From NCBI RefSeq assembly GCF_000368925.1, contig NZ_KB849755.1, positions 1,356,620 to 1,420,619 of the forward strand: a DNA stretch of 64,000 nt. The letters run 5' to 3'. The translations under genes and the position numbers were made by a program. Below are positions 9,789-19,984 of this stretch, piece after piece. The notes beneath the pieces are model-generated. The model was not told where the DNA came from and ran no database searches. It saw nothing but the letters and a program-made list of their open reading frames with translations. This stretch comes from Acinetobacter bereziniae LMG 1003 = CIP 70.12. Its GTDB lineage: Bacteria; Pseudomonadota; Gammaproteobacteria; Pseudomonadales; Moraxellaceae. Position 1 is the first letter of the stretch. Every line of letters starts with the position of its first letter.

Positions 9789-10526
9789 TTAATGCCTAAA
9801 TTGGCGTTCACATGGTTGACCATCATGATCACCGTCCATTTGAGTATTTGGACAATTCCGAATAAAAAACAATGCTTCTTCGTAGGAATTCATCTGACTG
9901 CAATGGGTTCTTCCATCACAACGATATGGTGATGTATTTGTGGAAGCCACTGCAGGAGTATTTGCAGTCATGGCTACAGCAGGCGCATTTTGTACACGCA
10001 ATACCTCATTTTTTCCATTTAAAGCATTTTCAGATTTTTCACTAAATTTTACAGGTTTTACATAACCTACTTCTTTTCGCTGTTGCGCTACAATTTGTTT
10101 CTGTTGTTGTTCAAACAATTCAAATTTTGCCAGTTGATCTTTTTGATAACTTTGATATTGGGTCCAAGCCGCAAAACTAAAATAAACCAATCCAAAAACC
10201 ATCACCAAAATTACAAAAGAAATAAAACCGAATTTACGACTATCCGTTTGACTTGCCCTTAAAATATTTCTTTGTTTATCGATATCCACCTTTTTACTTT
10301 TAAGATCATTGCTCATCGCCACATCTAAACGGATCATTTGATGTGCTTTAAACGTACCTTTATCATTGATCACAACGTATTTGATGGTTTCACCCTTTTT
10401 AGGCTGTCCCCCTTCTTTTGGAAAATCGGCAATATAAAACGCCACGGTTTGTGCAGAGTGGTGATCTAATAAAAGCCCATATCCTTTATCATCGTGATAC
10501 TCAATGATTTGCCCCAAATAAAACAT
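9789..10526 (-). CDS. Membrane protein with N-terminal cold-shock domain and C-terminal excalibur domain
   Basis: 245 residues with three parts. Residues 1-68 form a cold-shock-like domain (GQIIEYHDDKGYGLLLDHH, VAFYIADFP, GETIKYVVINDKG) close to the small protein at 1155. Residues 99-118 form one transmembrane helix (FGFISFVILVMVFGLVYFSF), followed by a glutamine/lysine-rich stretch. Residues 201-245 form an excalibur-type calcium-binding domain with CDGRTHC, an internal C, and DGDHDGQPCE. The topology implies a nucleic-acid-binding domain in the cytoplasm and a Ca-binding domain in the periplasm, an unusual pairing. It is followed upstream in transcription by a related gene (10583-11698). 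The function is unknown. Confidence 0.75.
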   Translation of the reverse strand: MFYLGQIIEYHDDKGYGLLLDHHSAQTVAFYIADFPKEGGQPKKGETIKYVVINDKGTFKAHQMIRLDVAMSNDLKSKKVDIDKQRNILRASQTDSRKFGFISFVILVMVFGLVYFSFAAWTQYQSYQKDQLAKFELFEQQQKQIVAQQRKEVGYVKPVKFSEKSENALNGKNEVLRVQNAPAVAMTANTPAVASTNTSPYRCDGRTHCSQMNSYEEALFFIRNCPNTQMDGDHDGQPCERQFRH

Positions 10527-10582
10527 AGCATTTCTCTTATAAATACTTATGAATCACAATATATTTTACTCATTTCAGAGAC

Positions 10583-11698
10583 TTAGCGCGAGTATGCCTC
10601 GCGTTTCTGCTGTTTGATTGCATCTTTTTGTTGCTGTTGATATTGTTGTAACTTCATTACACTTTCAATTTTGTACTGCTTATAACGATCCATGGCATAC
10701 ATAACACAATTTACACCGATAAATAAAATAATGCCAATAATGACTATCCAAGGATTCAACCGTATAGCTGGTTCAGAAGCTGTTTTCTTCTTCGGCTGCT
10801 TACGTTTAGAATAAAAGAATTGAATTTTAATATTTTGAAAAAATTGCTGTAACACATTCAAATGCATATTTTTTTCAAGAATTCTATGTTCAACTGGATG
10901 CGTTAAAACTACAGTTTGCGTCTGAAGATCAACAACAGCTTCATGCTTGCTATCTCCCAAGTGCTGTTGCTTTTCATGGACAATCGCTCTTTCCTCACTC
11001 TCACTTTCGCATTGCAGGCTTATATTTTTTTGAGCAGCACGATTGTCCATTTGAATTCGGGCTAAAGATGGTTCAGTTTTCGAGATTTGAACAGTATCGA
11101 ATAGTGCTATTGCAGAAATTGCTTCTGCTGTATCTTTGCCTGCATTAGCAAGGTTTGGATCTGTCAATAATGATTTGTCTTCGACTTGATACGATAGTGT
11201 TGGCGCGTAATCTTGTAGTTGTTTGTCTTGACTGGGCTGTTCTTGAGTCTTATTTTCTGGACTACATATGTCTTGTACAACAACATCCAGTTTTATGTCT
11301 TCACTCATTTGCATCGTTTGGGCTTGCAACGCAGGTCTTGTCAATGATTGAACATTGTCTGGTAATTGCTCATCCTCAATCACTCTTCTTTTCTTATGTG
11401 CCTTTCGTGCTTTTCTTACATTCTCATAGACATTTTCTTCATATAAATGCTGAATGGGTAAAGATCGGTTTGGGTCAGTGACATAGTTTTTATGATCTAG
11501 ACGTACGATAAATTTAGCTAAAACTTCTCCATTTTGTTCCAGCACAACACACTTAATCCGCTCTCCAAGTTGTGGGAGAACAGTTTGGTTTGAAAAATCT
11601 TCTAATTTAAAAACAACTTGTTGATGATCGTTTTTTAATTCTATTAAGCCCTTAGCAGATTTTTCATCATAAAAAATGACTATCCCCTTACGAAACAT
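10583..11698 (-). CDS. Cold-shock-like domain protein with C-terminal transmembrane segment, 371 aa
   Basis: Residues 1-70 have the same cold-shock-like layout as the neighbouring gene (GIVIFYDEKSAKGLIEL, VVFKLEDF, GERIKCVVLEQNGEVLAKFIVRLD), although RNP1 is degenerate: KGLIE replaces GFGFI, so nucleic-acid binding may be lost. A long low-complexity, charged and glutamine-rich linker follows (about 75-290), then a basic patch (YSKRKQPKKKT), one transmembrane helix (about 318-338, PWIVIIGIILFIGVNCVMYAMD) and a short glutamine/lysine-rich tail similar to the sequence after the TM of the neighbour. It probably arose by duplication with it; 56 bases separate the genes. No function is known to me. 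Confidence 0.65.
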   Translation of the reverse strand: MFRKGIVIFYDEKSAKGLIELKNDHQQVVFKLEDFSNQTVLPQLGERIKCVVLEQNGEVLAKFIVRLDHKNYVTDPNRSLPIQHLYEENVYENVRKARKAHKKRRVIEDEQLPDNVQSLTRPALQAQTMQMSEDIKLDVVVQDICSPENKTQEQPSQDKQLQDYAPTLSYQVEDKSLLTDPNLANAGKDTAEAISAIALFDTVQISKTEPSLARIQMDNRAAQKNISLQCESESEERAIVHEKQQHLGDSKHEAVVDLQTQTVVLTHPVEHRILEKNMHLNVLQQFFQNIKIQFFYSKRKQPKKKTASEPAIRLNPWIVIIGIILFIGVNCVMYAMDRYKQYKIESVMKLQQYQQQQKDAIKQQKREAYSR

Positions 11699-11717
11699 TT
11701 TTTTCTCATTTATTAGA

Positions 11718-11748
11718 ATAAAAAAAGGAGGCCCCTATCGCCTCCTTT
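11718..11748 (-). terminator. Intrinsic terminator of upp
   Basis: A 9-bp stem AAAGGAGGC / GCCTCCTTT (11724-11748), followed on the minus strand by seven T residues. It lies 15 bases past the upp stop codon. Confidence 0.85.
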
Positions 11749-11762
11749 GATCATACTAAATT

Positions 11763-12398
11763 TTAATCTTTTTGCACACTACCAAAAATTTTATCACCTG
11801 CATCACCTAAGCCCGGTACGATGTAGCCATTTTCGTTTAAGCCTTGATCAATAGAGGCAGTAAAAATCGTTACATCAGGATGTGCAGCTTCAACACGTTT
11901 AATCCCTTCTGGTGCAGCAACAAGCACCATTACACGGATATCTTTACAACCACTGGCTTTTAATACATCAATTGCAGCAACTAAAGACGAACCTGTTGCC
12001 AGCATTGGATCAATAATCATGGCTAAACGATTCTGAACATCTGGAACTAATTTTTTATAATAGGTACGTGCTTCCAAAGTTTCTTCATCACGCTCTAGCC
12101 CTAATACTGAAACTTTAGCACTTGGAATGAGGTTCAAGAAGCCATCGAGCATGCCAATACCCGCACGTAAAATCGGCACAACCGTAATTTTTTTACCTGC
12201 AATACGATCTACACTTACCTTCCCATTCCAGCCATCAATCTCGTGATCACATACTGGTAAATCTTTAGTCGCTTCATAAGTCAAAAGCATAGTCACTTCT
12301 TGAGCAAGCTCACGAAAGTTCTTGGTACTTATATCAGCACGGCGTAATAGACCAAGTTTATGACGGATAAGCGGATGACGGATTTCTTGAATTGACAC
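11763..12398 (-). CDS. upp: Uracil phosphoribosyltransferase
   Basis: 211 residues, the usual length. It converts uracil and PRPP to UMP in pyrimidine salvage. Visible motifs are [15 protein letters not shown] near the active site, the PRPP-binding loop [17 protein letters not shown], and the C-terminal uracil-binding segment [23 protein letters not shown]. It stands alone, with its own terminator on one side and the nuo operon terminator on the other. Confidence 0.97.
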   Translation of the reverse strand: MSIQEIRHPLIRHKLGLLRRADISTKNFRELAQEVTMLLTYEATKDLPVCDHEIDGWNGKVSVDRIAGKKITVVPILRAGIGMLDGFLNLIPSAKVSVLGLERDEETLEARTYYKKLVPDVQNRLAMIIDPMLATGSSLVAAIDVLKASGCKDIRVMVLVAAPEGIKRVEAAHPDVTIFTASIDQGLNENGYIVPGLGDAGDKIFGSVQKD

Positions 12399-12465
12399 AG
12401 GAGATTACCTAAAAGGATAAAAGTAAATTTCCGCTATTATAATTGTTTTTTATATAAGAGATAAG

Positions 12466-12495
12466 AAAAGCCCTCAACAAATGAGGGCTTTTTTT
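12466..12495. terminator. Bidirectional terminator at the end of the nuo operon
   Basis: AAAAGCCCTCA-ACAAA-TGAGGGCTTTT with T runs on both strands (TTTTTTT on plus, CTTTTCTTA on minus). It lies 24 bases past the nuoN stop and before upp, also on the minus strand. Confidence 0.85.
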
Positions 12496-12518
12496 GTTAA
12501 TAACTTACTTTCATCAGA

Positions 12519-14075
12519 TTATTGCAAAATGATATGCAAAGGCGCAACGATTTGAGCACCATGTGCCAAAGCGATAATCGGATCTGGGTAAACACCAAAT
12601 ACCAGTACCAATAAGGCAGCAAGAAGAACCATGATACCGCCTGCTTTTTGCCCCCAATGCTTATCAGCATCAATACGTGGTGTATCCGGTGGTGTCATAT
12701 ACAAAACGATCATGACACGTAAGTAATAGTACAAACCAATACCACTACCAATGATGATCATTGCCGCATAGAACCAGTGTTGTTGAGACACAGTGGTCAT
12801 CACTAACATGAACTTACCAATGAAACCAGCAGTCAATGGAATCCCTGCTAGAGATAACATCATGACTGTTAAAGTTGCAGTAAGCACAGGGCGACGCCAG
12901 AACAAACCACGATAATCCGCAAGTGACTCAGCTTCATCAACATTATTGTATGGACTAGACATCAAGGCAACCACACCGAAAGCACCGATGGTTGTGATGA
13001 CATAAGTAAATACATATACACCAACAGATGTCAGGCTAAGGAATGAAGCACTCACTAAACCAAGAAGCAGATAACCAAAATGAGCGATTGATGAATACGC
13101 TAAAATACGCTTCAAGTTGACTTGACGCACTGCAAGTAAGTTACCTGCAAGGATTGAAAGAACTGCAATAACGACGATAACCGTCTGAATTGATTCAATG
13201 CCAATCACGCCTGAAGATAATAAATAACGGACCAACAATCCGATCATTGCAATTTTTGAAACTGTTGCAAGGAACGTCGCAATCGGTGCAGGTGCACCTT
13301 GATAAACATCTGGTGTCCATTTATGGAATGGCGCAAGAGAAAGTTTAAATGCCACAGCTGCAATAATCAGCCCCAAACCAATAATGACCATTGGTGTTTC
13401 GATCAGTTGGTGATATTGCCCAAGTGCCGATTGGATTGCCATGATCAGTTCTGGATTTTGAGTTTTACTCAATTTCCAGAACAAATCATCAATTTGACCT
13501 GCAAAAGACAGAGAACCGACTGCTGAATAGACATAAGCCATTCCCATCAACAACATGGCAGAAGCTGTCGCAGAAAGTACAAGATACTTCACACCTGCTT
13601 CGAGCGATTTTCCACGTTGATAGGTATATGCCAATAAGCCATATATAGGAATAGACATCAATTCAAGGCTGATAAAGAACGATGCAAAATGAGAACTTGC
13701 AACCATCAACATTGCACCTGAAACTGAAATCAGCATAAGCAGGTACAATTCTTCACGGTTGTCTTTATAAGTTTCAATATATGCATGTGACAATGTGCAG
13801 CAAGCCAATGCGGCAATTAAAATCATCACTTGGTAGAACAATGTAAATGGATCAACCATAAACATGTTCATGACCGGTCCTGGGACAAATGCCTTACCAA
13901 ACAAAGTAAGTAATATATTTGCCAAAGCAAGGTTTAAACCAATCACCGAAACAGTTGCAATCAGATTGTGATTACGTTTAATCGCAATCAGAATCATCAC
14001 CACTATCGCTGTCAATGCAACAATAAAAACTGGTGCTAAAGGCATGAGATCCGAAAATGACATAGTGAAGTTCAT
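12519..14075 (-). CDS. nuoN: NADH-quinone oxidoreductase subunit N
   Basis: 518 residues with about 14 transmembrane segments, one of the three antiporter-like proton-pumping subunits of complex I. LAPFHKWTPDVYQGAPAPIATFLATVSKIA is the conserved proton-channel segment with its key lysine and histidine; the C-terminal third keeps LAGIPLTAGFIGKF. It is the last gene of the nuo operon, 2 bases after nuoM, and is followed by a strong terminator. Confidence 0.97.
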   Translation of the reverse strand: MNFTMSFSDLMPLAPVFIVALTAIVVMILIAIKRNHNLIATVSVIGLNLALANILLTLFGKAFVPGPVMNMFMVDPFTLFYQVMILIAALACCTLSHAYIETYKDNREELYLLMLISVSGAMLMVASSHFASFFISLELMSIPIYGLLAYTYQRGKSLEAGVKYLVLSATASAMLLMGMAYVYSAVGSLSFAGQIDDLFWKLSKTQNPELIMAIQSALGQYHQLIETPMVIIGLGLIIAAVAFKLSLAPFHKWTPDVYQGAPAPIATFLATVSKIAMIGLLVRYLLSSGVIGIESIQTVIVVIAVLSILAGNLLAVRQVNLKRILAYSSIAHFGYLLLGLVSASFLSLTSVGVYVFTYVITTIGAFGVVALMSSPYNNVDEAESLADYRGLFWRRPVLTATLTVMMLSLAGIPLTAGFIGKFMLVMTTVSQQHWFYAAMIIIGSGIGLYYYLRVMIVLYMTPPDTPRIDADKHWGQKAGGIMVLLAALLVLVFGVYPDPIIALAHGAQIVAPLHIILQ

Positions 14076-14077
14076 GA

Positions 14078-15694
14078 CTATTGGATCTCCACATTTTGTT
14101 GAGATACAACTTGTTGAGCTGTATCGACAATTTCTTGAACTGGAATATAGCTATTTGCTAACCACGCCATACTTGAGTTTGAAATATCAAGGAATGTTTG
14201 TGGATGTACACCTAACCAAAGTAAGCCAAGTGCGCAGACCAATAAAATCACAGTTTCACGTGTATTTAAGTCTTTTAACGGGCTTTCATAATGTGGCTTC
14301 TGTGCTTCATTCGGTGTACCAAATAATGCTTTATGAATCAGAATTAGACCATAAAGACCAGCAAAGACTAAGCTAATCGCAGCAATAATTGTAAATGTTG
14401 GGAACTTGGCAAATGAACCCATAAGGATCAGGAATTCACCGATAAAGTTACCTAGACCTGGGATACCCACAAGTGCTGATACAAAGAACATTAAGAAGAA
14501 TGGTAGATACTGGAATTGACCACGAATACCACCCATCAAACGTAAATCACGTGTATGTAAGCGCTCATAGACCTGACCACACATAATGAATAATGCAGCA
14601 GATGACAAGCCATGTGCCAACATCATGATCATTAAGCCTTGGAATGTCAGGATATTACCTGCATAAAGTGCAAGTAATACGAAGCCCATGTGTGAAATAG
14701 AAGTATACGCCAACAAACGTTTCATATCCGTTTGCTGGAAAGCACACCAAGCACCGTAGAAAATACCAATCAAACCGAAAATAATTGCAATATCAGCAAA
14801 CTGTGCAGATGCTGCTGGGAAGAAAGGCATTACAAAACGAAGTAAACCGTATGCAGCAGTTTTAATCAAAATACCAGCTAAGTCTACAGAACCTGCGGTT
14901 GGCGCTTGCGCATGGGCATCCGGTAACCAGCCATGCAATGGGAAGACTGGAAGTTTTACGGCAAAACCAATAAACAAACAGATCATCAATGCATAAGCAT
15001 AACCAGCTGTACTAGGATTAGCGTCTAATGCATTTGCAACACTCATCAAGTGCGTATAGCCAAACCCGATTCGACCATCCGTGTTATAACCAATGATCAC
15101 TAGCCCCAATATACCAACAAGCATGATGAGACCCGCGACTTGGGTATAAATAAAGAACTTGGTTGCTGCGTAAACACGTGATTTACCATCTGCACCTTTA
15201 TGACCCCAAAGTGCGATCAAGAAGTAGATAGGAACCAGCATCATCTCCCAGAAGAAGAAGAATAAGAACATATCAATTGCAAGGAAAACCCCGATTACCC
15301 CACCCAATGACCATAAAAGGTTTAAGTGGAAGAAACCAACATTCTTTTGAATTTCGCCCCATGAACAGCCAACAGCAAGTACACCTAGTAATGCTGTTAA
15401 ACCGACCATAAGAAGCGAAAGACCATCGACCGCTAAGTGAATGTTAATACCCAGTGTTTTAATCCAAGGGACATAGAACTCAGCTGCCCAAGTCGGCGCT
15501 TGACCGCCTAAAGCATAATCAAATCCACCTTGTTTCCACAAAATAACGGTTAAGCCCAAAGTAATGAGCATTCCCACTAATGCGATATAACGAGGCAAAT
15601 GTTTATCAAGTTTATCGACTAACCAACACGCGAAACCTGCAATAAAAGGTACAAGAATCAGTGCGGGTAAAATCCAATTGTTTGTGATTTCCAT
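14078..15694 (-). CDS. nuoM: NADH-quinone oxidoreductase subunit M
   Basis: 538 residues, about 14 transmembrane segments. The antiporter signature is clear: FFFWEMMLVPIYFLIALWG with the essential TM5 glutamate, and KLPVFPLHGWLPDAHAQAPTAGSVDLAGILIK with the TM7 lysine and histidine. It is the middle antiporter-like subunit of complex I in the inner membrane. One base separates it from nuoL and two bases from nuoN, so translation is probably coupled. Confidence 0.97.
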   Translation of the reverse strand: MEITNNWILPALILVPFIAGFACWLVDKLDKHLPRYIALVGMLITLGLTVILWKQGGFDYALGGQAPTWAAEFYVPWIKTLGINIHLAVDGLSLLMVGLTALLGVLAVGCSWGEIQKNVGFFHLNLLWSLGGVIGVFLAIDMFLFFFFWEMMLVPIYFLIALWGHKGADGKSRVYAATKFFIYTQVAGLIMLVGILGLVIIGYNTDGRIGFGYTHLMSVANALDANPSTAGYAYALMICLFIGFAVKLPVFPLHGWLPDAHAQAPTAGSVDLAGILIKTAAYGLLRFVMPFFPAASAQFADIAIIFGLIGIFYGAWCAFQQTDMKRLLAYTSISHMGFVLLALYAGNILTFQGLMIMMLAHGLSSAALFIMCGQVYERLHTRDLRLMGGIRGQFQYLPFFLMFFVSALVGIPGLGNFIGEFLILMGSFAKFPTFTIIAAISLVFAGLYGLILIHKALFGTPNEAQKPHYESPLKDLNTRETVILLVCALGLLWLGVHPQTFLDISNSSMAWLANSYIPVQEIVDTAQQVVSQQNVEIQ

Positions 15695-15695
15695 C

Positions 15696-17585
15696 TTATT
15701 TCCCCACTACCTGAATCACGATCAAGATCATCAGCAATACCACTACACCGAGTGACATACTTGATGCATATTCACGTAATGAACCTGTTTGACGGGTACT
15801 TGTAAATTTATTACCACCTTTTACGATTGCAGGTAAGACAAGCCATAAGCCATCAATTGGATCACGACCTAAGATTTTCGCAATAAGCAAATAAGGTTGA
15901 ACGAATACAAGGTTATATAAAGAATCGAAACCAAATGCATTACGGCAAATATTCGCAAGCCCAGCACCAAATGAAGTTGCTGCAAAGCCTTTAACCGCTT
16001 TATAAGCAAATGCAAATAATACAACACCTACTGCTAAACCAGCCAATGCGATACCTACAGCAAGGTGTTCTGCACCATGCATACCTTCTTCAACTGCTTT
16101 TGATACTTCAAATGCAGGAATATGAGCAGCATTTAAAACATTCATCACTGGCGCTTTTAAGAAATAAGCCAAACCAGTTGAAAGAACAGCCAAGATACCT
16201 AAAGGCGCCCAATATGTCGCACCTTTGATTTCGTGATAATGTGTTTTTTCTTCACCGAAGAATACCACCCAGATTAAACGGAAAGTATAAATCGAAGTCA
16301 GGAATGCACCAGCAACACCAACCCAATATAATGAGCCATACAGTGCTACAGATTGACCTTGCGCCCAAACAGCACCCAAGATTGCATCCTTAGAGAAGAA
16401 GCCGATCGTAATAAATGGAATTGCAGCAAGTGCACCACCACCTATTGCAAAACAAGCGAATAAGAATTTGTTTTTGTAGAACAAGCCACCCATCTTGAAG
16501 ATGTTTTGCTCGTGATGGTAAGCCAGAATCACTGCACCTGAAGACAAGAATAATAATGCCTTAAAGAATGCGTGTGAAAGCATATGGAACAGACCAGCTT
16601 GGTATGCTTCAGCACCTACAGCCATAAACATATAACCTAACTGACTCATTGTAGAGTAAGCCAAAATACGTTTGATGTCCGTTTGCACCAAGGCAGCAAA
16701 ACCTGCAACGAGCAATGTCACTGCACCAGTAATCGAAATGAACTGCATTACTTCTGGTGTCATTTCAAACACAGAGAACATACGGCAGCACAAGTAAACA
16801 CCTGCTGTAACCATTGTTGCAGCATGGATCAATGCAGATACTGGTGTAGGACCAGCCATTGCATCTGCCAACCACGTTTGTAATGGGATTTGTGCAGATT
16901 TACCCGCAGCACCCAAGAACAACATCAACGATGTCCAAAGTGCAAGGTTGTGATCAAGGGCTAAAACTTGTGAAGCATTGGCAACGATCGTTCCAATATG
17001 CAAAGTACCAAATTGTTGGTAAAGCAAGAACAATGCGATCAGTAAGAATACATCACCCACACGAGTCACTGTAAATGCTTTGATTGCAGCAAAACCGTTT
17101 GCAGGATTTTGATAGTAATAACCAATCAACAGGTAAGAACACAGACCTACGCCTTCCCAACCTAAGAATAACAACGCTAAGTTGTCACCCAAAACCAACA
17201 CCAACATGCTGGCAACGAATAAGTTGAAATATGAGAAGAAACGAGCAAAGTCTTCTTCACCACGCATATACCAAGTTGCAAAGATATGGATCAAGAAACC
17301 CACACCAGTGATCATGCCCATCATCAATAATGATAAGCCATCAAGATGCAAACTTACGCCTGGCGCAAAACCACCCACATTAAACCAAGTCCACAAATGC
17401 TGTGCTTGAGCAACTGAACCCTGTTTTACAAAGTCCATGCCTGCAAGCAATGCAAATAATGCTGAAAGACCAACAGAACCTGCACCAATAATGGCTGCTA
17501 CATTTTCAGGAAGTTTATTACGCCCTGCCGCTAAAAGGACAAAACCAATGAGCGGAAATAAAATTGTTAAATATAAATAGCTCAT
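15696..17585 (-). CDS. nuoL: NADH-quinone oxidoreductase subunit L
   Basis: 629 residues, the distal antiporter-like subunit with about 16 transmembrane helices and the long lateral helix near the C terminus. [19 protein letters not shown] includes the TM5 glutamate, and [34 protein letters not shown] contains the broken TM7 with lysine and the histidine pair. It overlaps nuoK by 4 bases (17582-17585, ATGA-type overlap), consistent with translational coupling. Confidence 0.97.
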   Translation of the reverse strand: MSYLYLTILFPLIGFVLLAAGRNKLPENVAAIIGAGSVGLSALFALLAGMDFVKQGSVAQAQHLWTWFNVGGFAPGVSLHLDGLSLLMMGMITGVGFLIHIFATWYMRGEEDFARFFSYFNLFVASMLVLVLGDNLALLFLGWEGVGLCSYLLIGYYYQNPANGFAAIKAFTVTRVGDVFLLIALFLLYQQFGTLHIGTIVANASQVLALDHNLALWTSLMLFLGAAGKSAQIPLQTWLADAMAGPTPVSALIHAATMVTAGVYLCCRMFSVFEMTPEVMQFISITGAVTLLVAGFAALVQTDIKRILAYSTMSQLGYMFMAVGAEAYQAGLFHMLSHAFFKALLFLSSGAVILAYHHEQNIFKMGGLFYKNKFLFACFAIGGGALAAIPFITIGFFSKDAILGAVWAQGQSVALYGSLYWVGVAGAFLTSIYTFRLIWVVFFGEEKTHYHEIKGATYWAPLGILAVLSTGLAYFLKAPVMNVLNAAHIPAFEVSKAVEEGMHGAEHLAVGIALAGLAVGVVLFAFAYKAVKGFAATSFGAGLANICRNAFGFDSLYNLVFVQPYLLIAKILGRDPIDGLWLVLPAIVKGGNKFTSTRQTGSLREYASSMSLGVVVLLMILIVIQVVGK

Positions 17586-17890
17586 CCGCGCATCTCACTA
17601 GCAGCATCTACATCCAGATGATGGAAGCGATGGTAGAACTGAAGGACGATCGCAAGACCGATACACGCCTCTGCCGCAGCAAGAGTAAGGATCAAAATAA
17701 ACATAATTTGACCATCAGGTTGTGCCCATGCACTTCCTGCCACAACGAATGCCAATGCGGCTGCATTCATCATGATCTCAAGGCTCATCAACATAAATAA
17801 TAAATTGCGTCGCACCATTACACCGTAAAAACCCAGTGCAAAAAGAATAGATGCAACGATCAAACCATGTTCTAAAGGAATGTTGCCCAT
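17582..17890 (-). CDS. nuoK: NADH-quinone oxidoreductase subunit K
   Basis: 102 residues, three transmembrane helices. The membrane glutamates needed for proton transfer are visible in [14 protein letters not shown] and [13 protein letters not shown]. It begins [12 protein letters not shown], typical of NuoK. It shares one base with nuoJ upstream and overlaps nuoL by 4 bases. Confidence 0.97.
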   Translation of the reverse strand: MGNIPLEHGLIVASILFALGFYGVMVRRNLLFMLMSLEIMMNAAALAFVVAGSAWAQPDGQIMFILILTLAAAEACIGLAIVLQFYHRFHHLDVDAASEMRG

Positions 17891-18411
17891 TACTGTTTAT
17901 CCTCTTCTGCACTTGGTTCACGTTTGCCTAAGTGGAATGCTGCAACCAAGGCTGCAAGCAATAACATCGCGGCAACTTCAACCAATAATAAATAGTGGGT
18001 AAAGAGTGCTTGACCAACAACTTTAGGACCAATGACTTGAGTTCCAAGTACAGCACCCTGCTGTACATGATCTGAACCCAATACCCAAACTAAACATAAG
18101 CCCATTAAAAAGCTCATGAGTGCTGGATAAGCCCAAGCATCTGAAGTCAACCATTTACGTTCTTGGTCAACTGTATGCTGACCAAGATTGAGCATCATCA
18201 CAACGAATACGAACAACACCATGATCGCACCGGCATAAACAATCACTTCAAGTGCAGCTGCAAATGGTGCACCAATCGTCAAGAACATACCTGCAACTGC
18301 AAGTAATGAAACGATCAAACTTAATAAAGCATGTACAGGATTCGCGTTAGTCACAACACGAACCGTAGAAACAATGGCCACAAGAGCCATTAAATAAAAT
18401 GGCCACATCAT
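17890..18411 (-). CDS. nuoJ: NADH-quinone oxidoreductase subunit J
   Basis: 173 residues with five hydrophobic segments. The third contains the pi-bulge region [22 protein letters not shown], which is the signature of NuoJ and connects the quinone site to the proton channels. It overlaps nuoI by 4 bases (18408-18411). Confidence 0.96.
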   Translation of the reverse strand: MMWPFYLMALVAIVSTVRVVTNANPVHALLSLIVSLLAVAGMFLTIGAPFAAALEVIVYAGAIMVLFVFVVMMLNLGQHTVDQERKWLTSDAWAYPALMSFLMGLCLVWVLGSDHVQQGAVLGTQVIGPKVVGQALFTHYLLLVEVAAMLLLAALVAAFHLGKREPSAEEDKQ

Positions 18412-18950
18412 GGTAATAAGCTCCGTACATCTACAGGCGCGCTTTCACGCTGCGCTTGACCTTTTTCTTTACCATCAATCGTCATACCAGTCACACGGTA
18501 GAAATTGTAGTCAGGATATTTTCCTGGACCTGAAATGAGTAAGTTTTCTTTCTCATACACAAGATCTTGACGTACATATTCACCAAGCTCAAAGTCTGGT
18601 GTTAACTGAATTGCAGTTGTTGGACATGCTTCTTCACACATACCGCAGAAAATGCAGCGTGAGAAGTTAATACGGAAGAATTCTGGATACCAACGTCCAT
18701 CTTCTTTTTCAGCTTTCTGTAATGAAATACAGCCAACAGGACATGCAACCGCACATAAGTTACACGCAACACAACGTTCTTCACCGTCTGGGTCACGTGT
18801 TAGTACGATACGACCACGGTAACGTGGAGGTACGATTTGCTCGGCTGGAACTTCTGGATATAAAATCGTATCGCGTTTGCGTGTGACATGGCTAAACACC
18901 ATCCACAACGAACGAACAATTGATCCTACGCCAGCTAGAATTTTATACAT
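18408..18950 (-). CDS. nuoI: NADH-quinone oxidoreductase subunit I (2 x 4Fe-4S)
   Basis: 180 residues. Two ferredoxin-type CxxCxxCxxxCP motifs are visible: [15 protein letters not shown] and [15 protein letters not shown], which hold clusters N6a and N6b. These pass electrons towards NuoB and the quinone. It is a peripheral-arm subunit at the membrane interface. It sits between nuoH (18 bases upstream) and nuoJ (overlapping). Confidence 0.97.
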   Translation of the reverse strand: MYKILAGVGSIVRSLWMVFSHVTRKRDTILYPEVPAEQIVPPRYRGRIVLTRDPDGEERCVACNLCAVACPVGCISLQKAEKEDGRWYPEFFRINFSRCIFCGMCEEACPTTAIQLTPDFELGEYVRQDLVYEKENLLISGPGKYPDYNFYRVTGMTIDGKEKGQAQRESAPVDVRSLLP

Positions 18951-18968
18951 TTTGTACTCCCTGCTGTC

Positions 18969-19982
18969 CTAGGCTTGATTCATCAGAATCACAGCACCAG
19001 TCACCAAAAGGTTGACCAATGCAAGTGGTAAACACACTTTCCAACCAAAATTCATCACTTGGTCATAACGTGGACGCATTAAAGAACCACGAGCCAAGAC
19101 AAACATCATTACAAAGAATGCTGTTTTCGCAATGAACCAGAACGCATCTGGAATGAATGGAATATTTAAATTAAATGGTGCTAACCAACCGCCGAAGAAT
19201 AAAGTCACGATCAGTGCTGAAATCAGGATGATGTTGACGTATTCAGCAACGAAGAACATCCCCCATTTCATACCACCATACTCAACGTGGTAACCCTCTG
19301 CCAACTCTTGCTCAGCTTCTGGTTGGTCAAATGGGTGACGATGTGTTACTGCAACACCAGCAACCACAAAGATCATGAAACCAATGAATTGTGGAACCAC
19401 AAACCATACATCACGTTGTGCTTCTACGATTTCACGCAAATTGAATGAACCAGCAATCGCAACCACACCCATCAATGAAATCCCTAAGAAGACTTCATAA
19501 GAAATGGTTTGTGCTGCTGAACGTAGACCACCAAGCAATGCATATTTGTTGTTTGAAGCCCAACCACCAAATAACACAGCATAAACAGCGATACCTGCCA
19601 TTGCCATAAAGAACAATAAGCCAATGCTCATATCTGCAACACCTAAATAAGGTGAAACAGGAATGACCATAAATGACAGTACCGCAGTTGCCATCGCAAC
19701 TGCTGGTGCTAAACGGAAAGTCAGTTTATCAACGAACTTAGGCGTCCAGTCTTCTTTAAACATGATTTTAAGCATGTCAGCAACGATCTGGAACATCCCG
19801 CCCGGACCTACACGGTTCGGACCATAACGGTCTTGCCATAAACCAAGCAAACGACGCTCAATAAAAGACATCAATGCTGCAAGCAAAACCACAACCAACA
19901 AAATCACAATCGCTTGAATGACCGAATAAGCAATCGGCCAGTCTTGTGCCCAAGTCGGTAGGGCGCGTAAAGATTCATTCAT
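18969..19982 (-). CDS. nuoH: NADH-quinone oxidoreductase subunit H
   Basis: 337 residues with eight transmembrane helices. [33 protein letters not shown] is the conserved loop lining the quinone chamber, and [24 protein letters not shown] is the acidic E-channel signature. It anchors the peripheral arm. It starts 3 bases after the nuoG stop. Confidence 0.97.
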   Translation of the reverse strand: MNESLRALPTWAQDWPIAYSVIQAIVILLVVVLLAALMSFIERRLLGLWQDRYGPNRVGPGGMFQIVADMLKIMFKEDWTPKFVDKLTFRLAPAVAMATAVLSFMVIPVSPYLGVADMSIGLLFFMAMAGIAVYAVLFGGWASNNKYALLGGLRSAAQTISYEVFLGISLMGVVAIAGSFNLREIVEAQRDVWFVVPQFIGFMIFVVAGVAVTHRHPFDQPEAEQELAEGYHVEYGGMKWGMFFVAEYVNIILISALIVTLFFGGWLAPFNLNIPFIPDAFWFIAKTAFFVMMFVLARGSLMRPRYDQVMNFGWKVCLPLALVNLLVTGAVILMNQA

Positions 19983-19984
19983 GA

